This document shows positions 1 through 5,398 of a stretch of 5,398 bases of DNA, in pieces. The notes beneath the pieces are model-generated. The model did not search any database and was not told the origin of the DNA. It saw only the letters and a list, made by a program, of their open reading frames with translations. This stretch comes from an uncultured Desulfomonile sp. (GTDB lineage Bacteria; Desulfobacterota; Desulfomonilia; Desulfomonilales; Desulfomonilaceae), in the NCBI GenBank assembly GCA_903853735.1, contig CAINUH010000082.1, positions 1 to 5,398 of the forward strand, written 5' to 3'. A program made the translations under genes and the position numbers. Positions within the stretch are counted from its first letter, which is position 1; the number at the start of each line of letters is the position of its first letter.

Positions 1-2116
1 GGAAACAGAATGCTGCACCCTGCTGATCAACTCCCTGGGGATCAACTGTGTTCGGAAGCACGACCCGATAACCAAGTTCCTTGAAGAAAGCGTTAAAGAA
101 AGGAAAATAGGTGTTTACCAGAAACGAACGGTTCATGCCGACAGTGGGTCGCCCGTCTGCAGGATCCTCCGGCGCAAGGTCAGTGAACACCAGCTTCTGC
201 CTATAGTCCACCATATCCAGCTTTCCCTTGTCGAATTGGACATTCCGCACGAGGTTCACGTACCTGTTGCACGCACCACCAAAAGGATAAATCTTCCCTT
301 CCAAATCTATCCGGGCTATTTCGCATCGACGGTCGCATTTTTCTTTGCCGCCACCGCAGATAAACGACTTCTTGTAAATCACCTCCCTGGCTGCAAGCTG
401 GTTGAGGTCGAAGTCCTGCTCCTTCATCAGGCCTACATCAATGCGTCGTTCGACTTCGAGCGCAACTCCAAAAGCCCCCATTAACCCCGGCTCCGGCGGT
501 ACTATTATTTCTTTACCCGTGAGAGCCGCCATGGCCGCCGGAATTGCCTCGTTGTAACAAACACCACCCTGCATGAACACTTTTCTGCCTACAGGTCGGT
601 TGCCCTTGACGCGGTTGGAGTAGTTCATGCAAATTGAGTAAACGAGTCCGGCAACGATATCATTTAAGGGTATGCCCTCCTGGGCGGCGTTCTTGATGTC
701 GGACCCTATGAAGGCAGCGCACTGATCATTGAAGTTGGGAGGCTTGGTCGCTGTGTAAGCGACCTTTCCGATATCGGTGACCTTGACTCCCAGGCTTTCT
801 TTTGCAGACTCCTCGAGGAAGGACCCTGTGCCCGCACTGCAGGCTTCGTTCATGGCGTAATCGCTTGGCACACTGTTGGTGATATACGTGTACTTGGCGT
901 CCTGGCCGCCTATCTCAAAGATGGTGTCCACCTCGCGGTCAAAGTGAACCGCTGCGGCAGCATGTGCTATGATCTCATTGATAACGCCGGCGGCCATGGC
1001 GTGAAGTCCGGCGATCTGACGGCCTGATCCGGTTACACCCAACCCTTTGATTTTAATAGGAACATCGATTTGATCGGCCAGGCTTCGGTACACCTTTCTG
1101 GCCGCCCCCACCGGGTCTCCGTCTGTGCGCAGATAATCGGCAACCAGTATCGCCTTGTCGCGACACCTCATGATCACGCCTTTAGTTGTTGTGGAGCCCA
1201 CGTCCAGACCCAAAATGGTGCGGTCACCCGCCTCGACCTTGCCTCTGGGGCAATCTTTGAAATGGGCCATGTCGCGGAATTCGGCCAATGGCTTGAGATA
1301 ACCGAATGCCGAGGATTTCTCCTGGAAGACCGCATCGCGTCCAGTGTATGGGACAGTGGGGTTATCCAGGGCCCAGAGTGCAGCTCCCAGTGCTTCGAAG
1401 TAAGGCGCCTCCTCCGGAATGTACAGGTCCTCAACCTGTTGGGACAGGTAATGAATCATGCTTCTGTTACGGGAGGAACCGCCGACAAGCATCACCGATT
1501 TCTTGGGGAGCTTCTTCAAAAGCTCCACCACCTTGTTCCCCATCATCATTGCCAGGCCGGAAACTACTTGGGCCTTGGGCACTCCCTTGTTCAGGGCGTG
1601 AGTGCAGTCGCTCTTGCAGAAAACCGAACATCGGCCCGAAACCTTATGCACTTGAGCAGAGATTCCCAGGTCGGCCACATCATCCAGCGTCATATTCATT
1701 CGGCCAATCTGCTGTAGAAAAAATTCTCCGGTCCCGGACGCGCATTTATTACCGGTTTGAATCCCCTGGATCTTGCAGTCTTCATCCAGGTGATAAACAA
1801 GAAAGGTCTCTCCGCCTGCACTGACAACTACCCGATAATTACTCTGTTTACCGAGTATGTGAGCCGCAGCCCGCTCCACTGCCTCAGGCTCCGGTATGGT
1901 GCTTAATCTTATGAAATTTATGAATTTTCTTCCGGTTACGGCGATAGGGATTTCTCGTACCTGCTGGACCTGTTCGAGAGCTTCGAGCAAGGTTTTGCGA
2001 GGATTACCCTCATGCGTTATCGTCGAAGCGTCCATGACCTCGATCGCTTCATCGACCCTGCGCAATCGCACCATACTGAGAGTAGAGGCTCCCAGACATA
2101 GACCCAGTACTTCCAT
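1..2116 (-). CDS. Large CoA-substrate-specific enzyme activase (BcrAD/BadFG ATPase, two modules plus DUF2229), 3' end outside window
   Basis: The frame is open from an ATG at 2116 to the window edge (about 705 codons). The start is backed by GGGAG nine bases upstream. Two ASKHA ATPase modules of the BcrAD_BadFG (HgdC-like) family are visible. Module 1 (residues ~1-260) begins LGLCLGASTLSMV and contains NKCASGTGEFF, GRCSVFCKSDC and VMLVGGSSRN. Module 2 (~300-560) has the canonical ILGLDVGSTTKGV, FEIGGQDAKY, NEACSAGTGSF and DQCAAFIGSDI. A cysteine-rich joint (~586-615) and the start of a DUF2229 region (VGMNRSFLVNTYFPFF) follow. Such activases use ATP hydrolysis to push an electron from a [4Fe-4S] cluster onto benzoyl-CoA reductase or 2-hydroxyacyl-CoA dehydratase partners in the cytoplasm. 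Full-length relatives are typically around 1400 residues, so roughly half is missing here. The actual CoA substrate is unknown; the family call is firm. Confidence 0.93.
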   Translation of the reverse strand, partial: MEVLGLCLGASTLSMVRLRRVDEAIEVMDASTITHEGNPRKTLLEALEQVQQVREIPIAVTGRKFINFIRLSTIPEPEAVERAAAHILGKQSNYRVVVSAGGETFLVYHLDEDCKIQGIQTGNKCASGTGEFFLQQIGRMNMTLDDVADLGISAQVHKVSGRCSVFCKSDCTHALNKGVPKAQVVSGLAMMMGNKVVELLKKLPKKSVMLVGGSSRNRSMIHYLSQQVEDLYIPEEAPYFEALGAALWALDNPTVPYTGRDAVFQEKSSAFGYLKPLAEFRDMAHFKDCPRGKVEAGDRTILGLDVGSTTTKGVIMRCRDKAILVADYLRTDGDPVGAARKVYRSLADQIDVPIKIKGLGVTGSGRQIAGLHAMAAGVINEIIAHAAAAVHFDREVDTIFEIGGQDAKYTYITNSVPSDYAMNEACSAGTGSFLEESAKESLGVKVTDIGKVAYTATKPPNFNDQCAAFIGSDIKNAAQEGIPLNDIVAGLVYSICMNYSNRVKGNRPVGRKVFMQGGVCYNEAIPAAMAALTGKEIIVPPEPGLMGAFGVALEVERRIDVGLMKEQDFDLNQLAAREVIYKKSFICGGGKEKCDRRCEIARIDLEGKIYPFGGACNRYVNLVRNVQFDKGKLDMVDYRQKLVFTDLAPEDPADGRPTVGMNRSFLVNTYFPFFNAFFKELGYRVVLPNTVDPQGVDQQGAAFCF

Positions 2117-2125
2117 TCAGTCATT

Positions 2126-2130
2126 CTCCC
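2126..2130 (-). promoter_or_regulatory. Ribosome binding site of the activase gene
   Basis: The minus strand reads AAGGGAG, with the GGGAG core nine bases before the ATG at 2116. Another ATG lies eight bases upstream (2124-2122) but in a different frame, so this spacing decides the start. Confidence 0.65.
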
Positions 2131-2151
2131 TTTGAAGCTCGATAATCATCA

Positions 2152-2180
2152 TTTATATATAAACCTTCCAAAGGGTCCAA
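2152..2180 (-). promoter_or_regulatory. Possible sigma-70 promoter of the activase gene
   Basis: On the minus strand, TTGGAC (2180-2175) is followed after 17 bases by TATAAA (2157-2152). The -10 matches the consensus at five of six positions and the -35 at only three. The -10 lies in a 12-base perfect AT palindrome (2152-2163). Transcription would start near 2145, leaving a leader of about 28 bases that contains the ribosome binding site. The spacing is right but the -35 is weak, so this is a candidate only. Confidence 0.4.
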
Positions 2181-2240
2181 GGAATAGGCAATCGCCCACT
2201 GAAAGATTGATAACATTTCACTGTAAGACGAGCAACCATT

Positions 2241-2278
2241 CGCCACAAAGTATTGGTGGCGTCAGGCGTCCCTGCCTG
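2241..2278. repeat. Two adjacent short inverted repeats
   Basis: CGCCAC (2241-2246) pairs perfectly with GTGGCG (2256-2261) across a nine-base loop. One base later CAGGC (2263-2267) pairs with GCCTG (2274-2278) across six bases. Neither is followed by a T-tract on either strand, so they do not look like intrinsic terminators. They may be structured leader RNA, a protein-binding site, or chance. Confidence 0.4.
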
Positions 2279-2356
2279 TCAATGTTACCGGCACAAGGGC
2301 GAGTTCGTATGAAGAGATCTCTCGCGATCATGTCGTTGCATGACGTACAACTGCTC

Positions 2357-2391
2357 AAAAAACTTATTCATTTGCATGTTGCGTGTAAATG
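2357..2391 (-). terminator. Weak possible intrinsic terminator after the PhoU-like gene
   Basis: Downstream of the PhoU-like stop codon the minus strand has CATTTACA (2391-2384) and TGCAAATG (2376-2369), forming an eight-position stem with one A/C mismatch and a seven-base loop. TTTTTT follows at 2362-2357, after a gap of six bases. The stem is AT-rich and the T-run is displaced, so termination would be inefficient. Confidence 0.25.
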
Positions 2392-2411
2392 CCTCACCGC
2401 CGTGCCGAGCT

Positions 2412-3131
2412 TTAAGCTTTTTCCGTCGGCTCGACAAGGGACATGAGGCTCTCAGTCATATTCGCCACATATTGATTAATGGTCTTGAAAGAATCCAGTA
2501 TTCCAAGATAGATTGAGGAGGCCGCCGGCGAACAGTATTCAGCCTCCAAGCGCTCCCAGTGGCTGAACTGAGCATCCTCCACCAGTTGACTCAACTTTCT
2601 GCCCTGGGACTGAATGTGCTTCAGTATTACCCTGTTAGGTATTACCAGGCTGTCGCGCAAGTTGACAAGTAAGTCCGTGATGACTGAAAAGATTGCAGAA
2701 AGTTCTACCAGCGCCTTATCGCTAAAAGGCACTCCCTCAGAAATCTTTATCCGGCAACAATTCAGGATGTTCTCAAACATCATCCCAATGCGTTCAATGC
2801 GGCTTGGAAAACGGACTATTATTTTGAAGGCGTTTTGACCTATTGCCGATGAGGAACCGACCAAGCCGGAAGTTGCAGTGCGTTCCTCAGCGTGTACTTC
2901 TTGAGCCAGCCTCTCGCATTCTTTGAGCTTCGCCGGATCTTCGCCTACAAAGCACACAGACAGTATCCTGGTCACCTCAATGAGCTTGCCGACCATGACC
3001 AGGAGACTCTCCTCGGGGGATCGGGTCTCAGACACCGTAGCCGTGTGCAACTCGTCGATTCGACCTACTTCCGCATTCAACTTAGGACTGATCATTCGGA
3101 AAGGATTCCAGATATAGCGCTGGTCTCTCAT
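2412..3131 (-). CDS. Stand-alone PhoU-like domain protein
   Basis: A 239-residue, cytoplasmic, mostly helical protein with no signal peptide or membrane segment. The ATG at 3131 is chosen over the TTG two codons upstream because GGAGGT lies eight bases before the ATG and only two before the TTG. The C-terminal two thirds resemble PhoU domains as found in phosphate-signalling PhoU and at the end of Na/Pi cotransporters. The segment at residues 111-122 (RIERIGMMFENI) corresponds to the usual ERIGD-xxEN helix, and the SHWERLEAEYCSPAASSIY stretch near 190-208 corresponds to the H-x-x-RL...C-x-P-x-x-S pattern before the last helix. The aspartates expected to bind metal are replaced (Met at about 117, Gln at about 220). 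No phosphate transporter or PhoR/PhoB gene is present nearby, so a role in phosphate control is only an inference from fold. Call rests on pattern recognition, not alignment. Confidence 0.7.
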   Translation of the reverse strand: MRDQRYIWNPFRMISPKLNAEVGRIDELHTATVSETRSPEESLLVMVGKLIEVTRILSVCFVGEDPAKLKECERLAQEVHAEERTATSGLVGSSSAIGQNAFKIIVRFPSRIERIGMMFENILNCCRIKISEGVPFSDKALVELSAIFSVITDLLVNLRDSLVIPNRVILKHIQSQGRKLSQLVEDAQFSHWERLEAEYCSPAASSIYLGILDSFKTINQYVANMTESLMSLVEPTEKA

Positions 3132-3139
3132 GGCCAATT

Positions 3140-3145
3140 ACCTCC
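3140..3145 (-). promoter_or_regulatory. Strong ribosome binding site of the PhoU-like gene
   Basis: The minus strand carries GGAGGT eight bases before the ATG at 3131. It is too close to the TTG at 3137 to serve it, so it settles the start codon. Confidence 0.8.
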
Positions 3146-3166
3146 AGGTCGTGCAAAGCTGCTCGC

Positions 3167-3196
3167 ATAATAGCAAGTCCCGCGTCATTGTTGCAA
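3167..3196 (-). promoter_or_regulatory. Probable extended -10 promoter of the PhoU-like gene
   Basis: On the minus strand, TTGCAA (3196-3191) is followed after 18 bases by TATTAT (3172-3167), preceded by TGC so that the extended -10 pattern TGnTATnAT is met. The -10 matches at five of six positions and the -35 at four of six. The start of transcription would fall near 3160, giving a leader of about 29 bases that contains the ribosome binding site. This supports independent transcription from the comF-like gene upstream. Confidence 0.5.
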
Positions 3197-3328
3197 CTTG
3201 TATCATTCTGAACTGATCTCGGGGTCAGGTGGGATTCGTGCTCACGGAGCCATTTGCATTAATTTCAATATGATCGTGTCCATGAGATTTCTTTGATCAC
3301 ATTTGTTTGCCTGATAAATCGGTATTAG

Positions 3329-4144
3329 TCATTGAGCCTGGGCCTGTTCAAGAGACTTCTGGGATGTTGAGTTTGTCAGTGGTACTCTCAACGCCAGAAC
3401 CAGCACTCCTACCCTGCCGGCGCCTCCCTTCACGATCGCGCGGGAGGCTTCAGCAATTGTAGATCCTGTAGTTGAAACATCATCGAGCAGCAACACTGAA
3501 CAGCCGCGAATTCTCTTTGGACGAGCCACTGCGAACGAACCACGGATATTTCTGACACGATGTGGCCTGGAGAGACCTACTTGAGGGACGGTGTCCCTGA
3601 TTTTCCGGAATGAACTTCTGTCCAGTGGGATACCAGTTTGGTCGGAAAGTCTCTTGCCCAGTACAACCACCTGGTTGAAGCCCCGGTGGAACAATCGCCC
3701 AGGGTGCATGGGCATGGGGACGATGACGTCGAATTCGCTCGGTTTAAAGTGATCGCGGAAAACCTGGACAAGAAATTCCGACAGTATGCGTCCCAAGTGT
3801 GTCGCTTCGTGGTACTTAAACCTGACCAGGGCCTTCCGGAGTTCTCCGTCATATATCAGCCCGAAACGGGACTTGTAATAGGCGGGCGGATCAACAAGAC
3901 ACTTGATACAAGGGCGCGGCATTACCGGGTCACATCCTGCTGTGGGCAGACCACATTGAGGGCAGACGGGCTCAGGCACCGGTTTGATAGACTTCAGGCA
4001 TGTGTGGCAAACCGTACTGAAGTGCCCTGTGAACGCAGTCTCGCACAGGCTGCACACCGGAGGAAACAGGACTTTGGATACGGCTCCAGCCAAGAAAGAC
4101 AAGCCACTCGTGACAGAGGACAAGGCCACGTCGGTTCCCCGCAT
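3329..4144 (-). CDS. ComF family protein (phosphoribosyltransferase fold with N-terminal zinc ribbons)
   Basis: A 271-residue protein counted from the ATG at 4144. The frame stays open to a TTG at 4195, but that codon has no Shine-Dalgarno sequence and sits upstream of a candidate -10, whereas AGG lies just before the ATG. Cysteine pairs at residues 31/34, 46/49, 61/64 and 79/82 (plus Cys71) fit the double zinc ribbon of ComF proteins. A PRTase domain follows, with VPMPMHPGRLFHRGFNQ (142-158), the family hallmark, and the phosphoribosyl-pyrophosphate-binding loop LLLDDVSTTGST (218-229). Relatives include B. subtilis ComFC and E. coli GntX, linked to handling of single-stranded DNA during natural transformation or DNA uptake, although many carriers are not known to be competent. 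No ComFA-like helicase is adjacent. Length is slightly above the usual ~220-250. Family assignment is firm, the role here is not. Confidence 0.92.
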   Translation of the reverse strand: MRGTDVALSSVTSGLSFLAGAVSKVLFPPVCSLCETAFTGHFSTVCHTCLKSIKPVPEPVCPQCGLPTAGCDPVMPRPCIKCLVDPPAYYKSRFGLIYDGELRKALVRFKYHEATHLGRILSEFLVQVFRDHFKPSEFDVIVPMPMHPGRLFHRGFNQVVVLGKRLSDQTGIPLDRSSFRKIRDTVPQVGLSRPHRVRNIRGSFAVARPKRIRGCSVLLLDDVSTTGSTIAEASRAIVKGGAGRVGVLVLALRVPLTNSTSQKSLEQAQAQ

Positions 4145-4182
4145 TTTCCTGGGCACGTGACTGGAAGGGTAATTCCAGTTTG

Positions 4183-4211
4183 AGTTAATCAGCAAACAAA
4201 AGAGGTGTCAA
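4183..4211 (-). promoter_or_regulatory. Candidate promoter of the comF-like gene
   Basis: The minus strand has a perfect -35 hexamer TTGACA (4211-4206), then 17 bases, then TTAACT (4188-4183), a poor -10 with three of six matches. If real, transcription starts near 4176, downstream of the TTG at 4195, which would require the ATG at 4144 (or GTG at 4156) as the start codon. Confidence 0.3.
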
Positions 4212-4390
4212 CCCGAATCCTGCCGCCGGCCTTGAGATTGATACCGGTGACCGCATGACTCATAACAGGGCGACTTGCCGAGTCTCCCCTACAGCAAAAA
4301 TTACGTGTCTAAAGAGAGATCGGGATGAGAGGATTTTGCAATTCGAGCCGACTTTCGATAGTGTGGCAGGGATGCTGATCAACTAATTCG

Positions 4391-4395
4391 AAGGG
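4391..4395 (+). promoter_or_regulatory. Ribosome binding site of the SAM hydrolase gene
   Basis: AAGGG ends eight bases before the ATG at 4404 and supports that start, which also matches the usual family N-terminus. The divergent spacer upstream contains only a weak promoter candidate (TTGCAA at 4336, TAGTGT at 4359), not strong enough to list separately. Confidence 0.6.
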
Positions 4396-4403
4396 TTACC
4401 TCA

Positions 4404-5180
4404 ATGGCACCGATCATAACTCTGACAACCGACTTCGGCACACAGGACGGTTTTGTTGCCCAGATGAAGGGCGTGATCCTGCAAATCAATCAAAGTGTTC
4501 TATTGGTGGACGTGACCCATGATATTCCACCCTTTTCGGTCATGGAAGGGGCTCTTGTGATTAGAGGATTGTCCCGCTATTTTTCGCCTGGAACCATCCA
4601 TATCGGGGTGGTGGACCCCGGCGTGGGAAGTCATAGGCGGGGCATCGTTCTATGCGCGGGCAAACAGTTTTACGTGGGACCGGACAATGGCCTTTTTTCT
4701 TGGCTCCCGGGTCAAAAAAACTCTTGGGAAATACGGGAAATACAAAACCTGGAATTCGTCAGCCCAAACCCTCACCCCACCTTTCACGGCAGAGACGTGT
4801 TTGCCCCGGTCGCCGCCCATCTCTCTACCAGCCGGTGTTTTTCCGAGGTCGGCCCTGTAGTGAACGATCCCGTGACCCTCTCCATACCTGAAGCCCGGAA
4901 GACTGCCGCGGGCATAGAGGGTCAGGTAATACACATTGACCGGTTTGGTAACCTGTGTTGCAATATCGAAGCAAGGATGCTGACGACGCCGGTTCACACG
5001 GTAAAAGCTGGAAACAGCGCGATCAAGGGTATCAGCAGCTTTTTCGGTCAAGTTCCCAAAGGGGAGCCCCTCGCTCTCATCAACAGTTTCGGGCTTATGG
5101 AAATTGCCGTGAATTGCGGTGACGCGTCCCGCGTTCTCGGAATCACCATCGGGGACCGTGTGAGTGTCCGGTGGGCTTGA
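4404..5180 (+). CDS. S-adenosyl-L-methionine hydrolase, adenosine-forming (DUF62 family)
   Basis: A complete 258-residue protein, the usual family length (~250-270). Members of this family, related to fluorinase and chlorinase, hydrolyse S-adenosyl-L-methionine to adenosine and methionine in the cytoplasm. The N-terminal [26 protein letters not shown] (36-44), [12 protein letters not shown] (69-80), [12 protein letters not shown] (90-101) and [14 protein letters not shown] (127-140) are all present. The expected catalytic Asp-Arg-His set is placed at about D71, R78 and H128. The C-terminal domain has [11 protein letters not shown] (178-188) and [11 protein letters not shown] (227-237), typical of the adenine-binding part. 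The halogen-using relatives are specialised actinomycete enzymes, and nothing here suggests halogenation, so water is the likely nucleophile. The gene diverges from the comF-like gene and converges on a carbonic anhydrase remnant, with no partner genes in view. The physiological role of the family is poorly understood. Confidence 0.94.
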   Translation: MAPIITLTTDFGTQDGFVAQMKGVILQINQSVLLVDVTHDIPPFSVMEGALVIRGLSRYFSPGTIHIGVVDPGVGSHRRGIVLCAGKQFYVGPDNGLFSWLPGQKNSWEIREIQNLEFVSPNPHPTFHGRDVFAPVAAHLSTSRCFSEVGPVVNDPVTLSIPEARKTAAGIEGQVIHIDRFGNLCCNIEARMLTTPVHTVKAGNSAIKGISSFFGQVPKGEPLALINSFGLMEIAVNCGDASRVLGITIGDRVSVRWA

Positions 5181-5194
5181 CATGATGTAGTTTT

Positions 5195-5214
5195 CTGTAA
5201 CACGGCCCTTACAG
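5195..5214. repeat. Short inverted repeat at the carbonic anhydrase breakpoint
   Basis: CTGTAA (5195-5200) and TTACAG (5209-5214) are perfect inverted repeats around eight bases. The position coincides with the last recognisable codons of the carbonic anhydrase remnant. No T-tract follows on either strand (the minus strand continues with AAAA), so it is not a standard terminator. A six-base repeat may be chance. Confidence 0.4.
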
Positions 5215-5398
5215 CCCCGCACTTCGAGTGACCCAGGACCACGAAGAGACAGGCGCCGAGATGATCGACCGCGTACTCAATGGTGCCTCTTTCGCTCAGA
5301 CCCAAGACGTTTCCCGCGACTCTGACGACAAAGACATCTCCTGTACCGCAGTCTACGATCAATTCCACGGGCACCCTGGAATCGGAACACTACAGCAC
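5195..5398 (-). pseudogene. Beta-carbonic anhydrase remnant (amber stop before CSDSR, C-terminus lost, N-terminus outside window)
   Basis: The minus strand, read from the right edge, gives [19 protein letters not shown], then [24 protein letters not shown] and [16 protein letters not shown]. These are the core motifs of beta-carbonic anhydrase, the zinc enzyme interconverting CO2 and bicarbonate: zinc ligands Cys (5389-5387), His (5230-5228) and Cys (5221-5219) and the Asp-Arg pair of CxDxR are all kept. Two lesions are visible. A TAG at 5392-5390 sits immediately before the catalytic motif, where relatives often have Ser, Gly or Ala. Similarity ends near 5195, after which the frame only reads the antisense of the SAM hydrolase gene, so roughly the C-terminal half (~100 residues) is missing. 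The only in-frame starts after the stop (GTG at 5374 or 5368) would exclude the catalytic cysteine. A non-functional relic is the likely reading; a sequencing error could explain the stop but not the truncation. Confidence 0.85.

Larger units (their letters stand above)
2117..2411. other. Intergenic spacer with candidate promoter and three small hairpins
   Basis: This stretch of about 295 bases separates the PhoU-like gene from the activase, both on the minus strand. I find no gene in it. It holds the activase promoter and ribosome binding site, two adjacent short inverted repeats at 2241-2261 and 2263-2278, and a weaker stem at 2369-2391. A 10-base palindrome (AGAGATCTCT, 2313-2322) is also present. 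A small RNA or leader function cannot be excluded, but nothing recognisable as a known riboswitch was seen. Confidence 0.5.

Noticed and set aside
1070..1824. Overlapping plus-strand open frames of 215 and 172 codons
   Set aside because: They lie wholly antisense to the activase, whose frame is continuous with clear family motifs; the translations show no recognisable domain and no ribosome binding site.
2132..2446. Plus-strand open frame of 104 codons in the spacer
   Set aside because: It starts at a TTG with no Shine-Dalgarno sequence, overlaps the 3' end of the PhoU-like gene on the opposite strand and resembles no protein I know.
3230..3328. Search for an intrinsic terminator after the ComF-like gene
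   Set aside because: Only a 4-bp stem (GCTC/GAGC) and a TGATC/GATCA pairing were found, with no T-tract.
3638..4183. Plus-strand open frame of 181 codons
   Set aside because: Shadow of the ComF-like gene; the minus strand carries the zinc-ribbon cysteines and the PRPP loop.
4257..4284. Inverted repeat GACTC...GAGTC in the divergent spacer, considered as an operator
   Set aside because: Only five paired bases with an asymmetric 18-base interior and no relation to a good promoter; indistinguishable from chance.
4650..5222. Minus-strand open frame of 190 codons, considered as a frameshifted continuation of the carbonic anhydrase
   Set aside because: Its translation shows no carbonic anhydrase C-terminal motifs and is simply antisense to the intact SAM hydrolase.
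5390..5392. TAG as a pyrrolysine codon in a functional carbonic anhydrase
   Set aside because: The protein also lacks its C-terminal half, no pyl genes are in view, and pyrrolysine is not known in this family; a nonsense mutation is simpler.

Overview
The window reads as chromosomal DNA from an anaerobic bacterium, most likely a sulfate-reducing or syntrophic Desulfobacterota-type lineage. This is inferred from gene content, mainly a very large two-module activase of the benzoyl-CoA reductase / 2-hydroxyacyl-CoA dehydratase type. No rRNA or other marker gene fixes the taxonomy. No tRNA, CRISPR array, insertion sequence or phage gene was seen.

Layout. Bases 1-2116 (minus strand) hold the first ~705 codons of a CoA-substrate-specific enzyme activase whose 3' end lies beyond the left edge. 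Bases 2117-2411 are a non-coding leader with a plausible promoter, a ribosome binding site and small hairpins. Bases 2412-3131 (minus) encode a stand-alone PhoU-like helical protein, with a clear Shine-Dalgarno sequence and a good extended -10 promoter. Bases 3329-4144 (minus) encode a ComF-family phosphoribosyltransferase-fold protein with cysteine clusters. A 200-260 bp divergent spacer follows. Bases 4404-5180 (plus) encode an S-adenosyl-L-methionine hydrolase of the DUF62 family. Bases 5195-5398 (minus, running off the right edge) are a broken beta-carbonic anhydrase: the active-site motifs are readable, but an amber stop precedes the catalytic CSDSR motif and the C-terminal half is gone.

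The genes do not form an obvious pathway. The three minus-strand genes are co-oriented but separated by 197-295 bp, and each appears to have its own start signals, so they look like neighbours rather than a tight operon. I see no convincing new multi-gene system. The points most worth a second look are the fused activase, which carries all four presumed cluster cysteines in one chain; the PhoU-like protein, which appears to have lost its metal-binding residues; and the decayed carbonic anhydrase converging on the SAM hydrolase gene.
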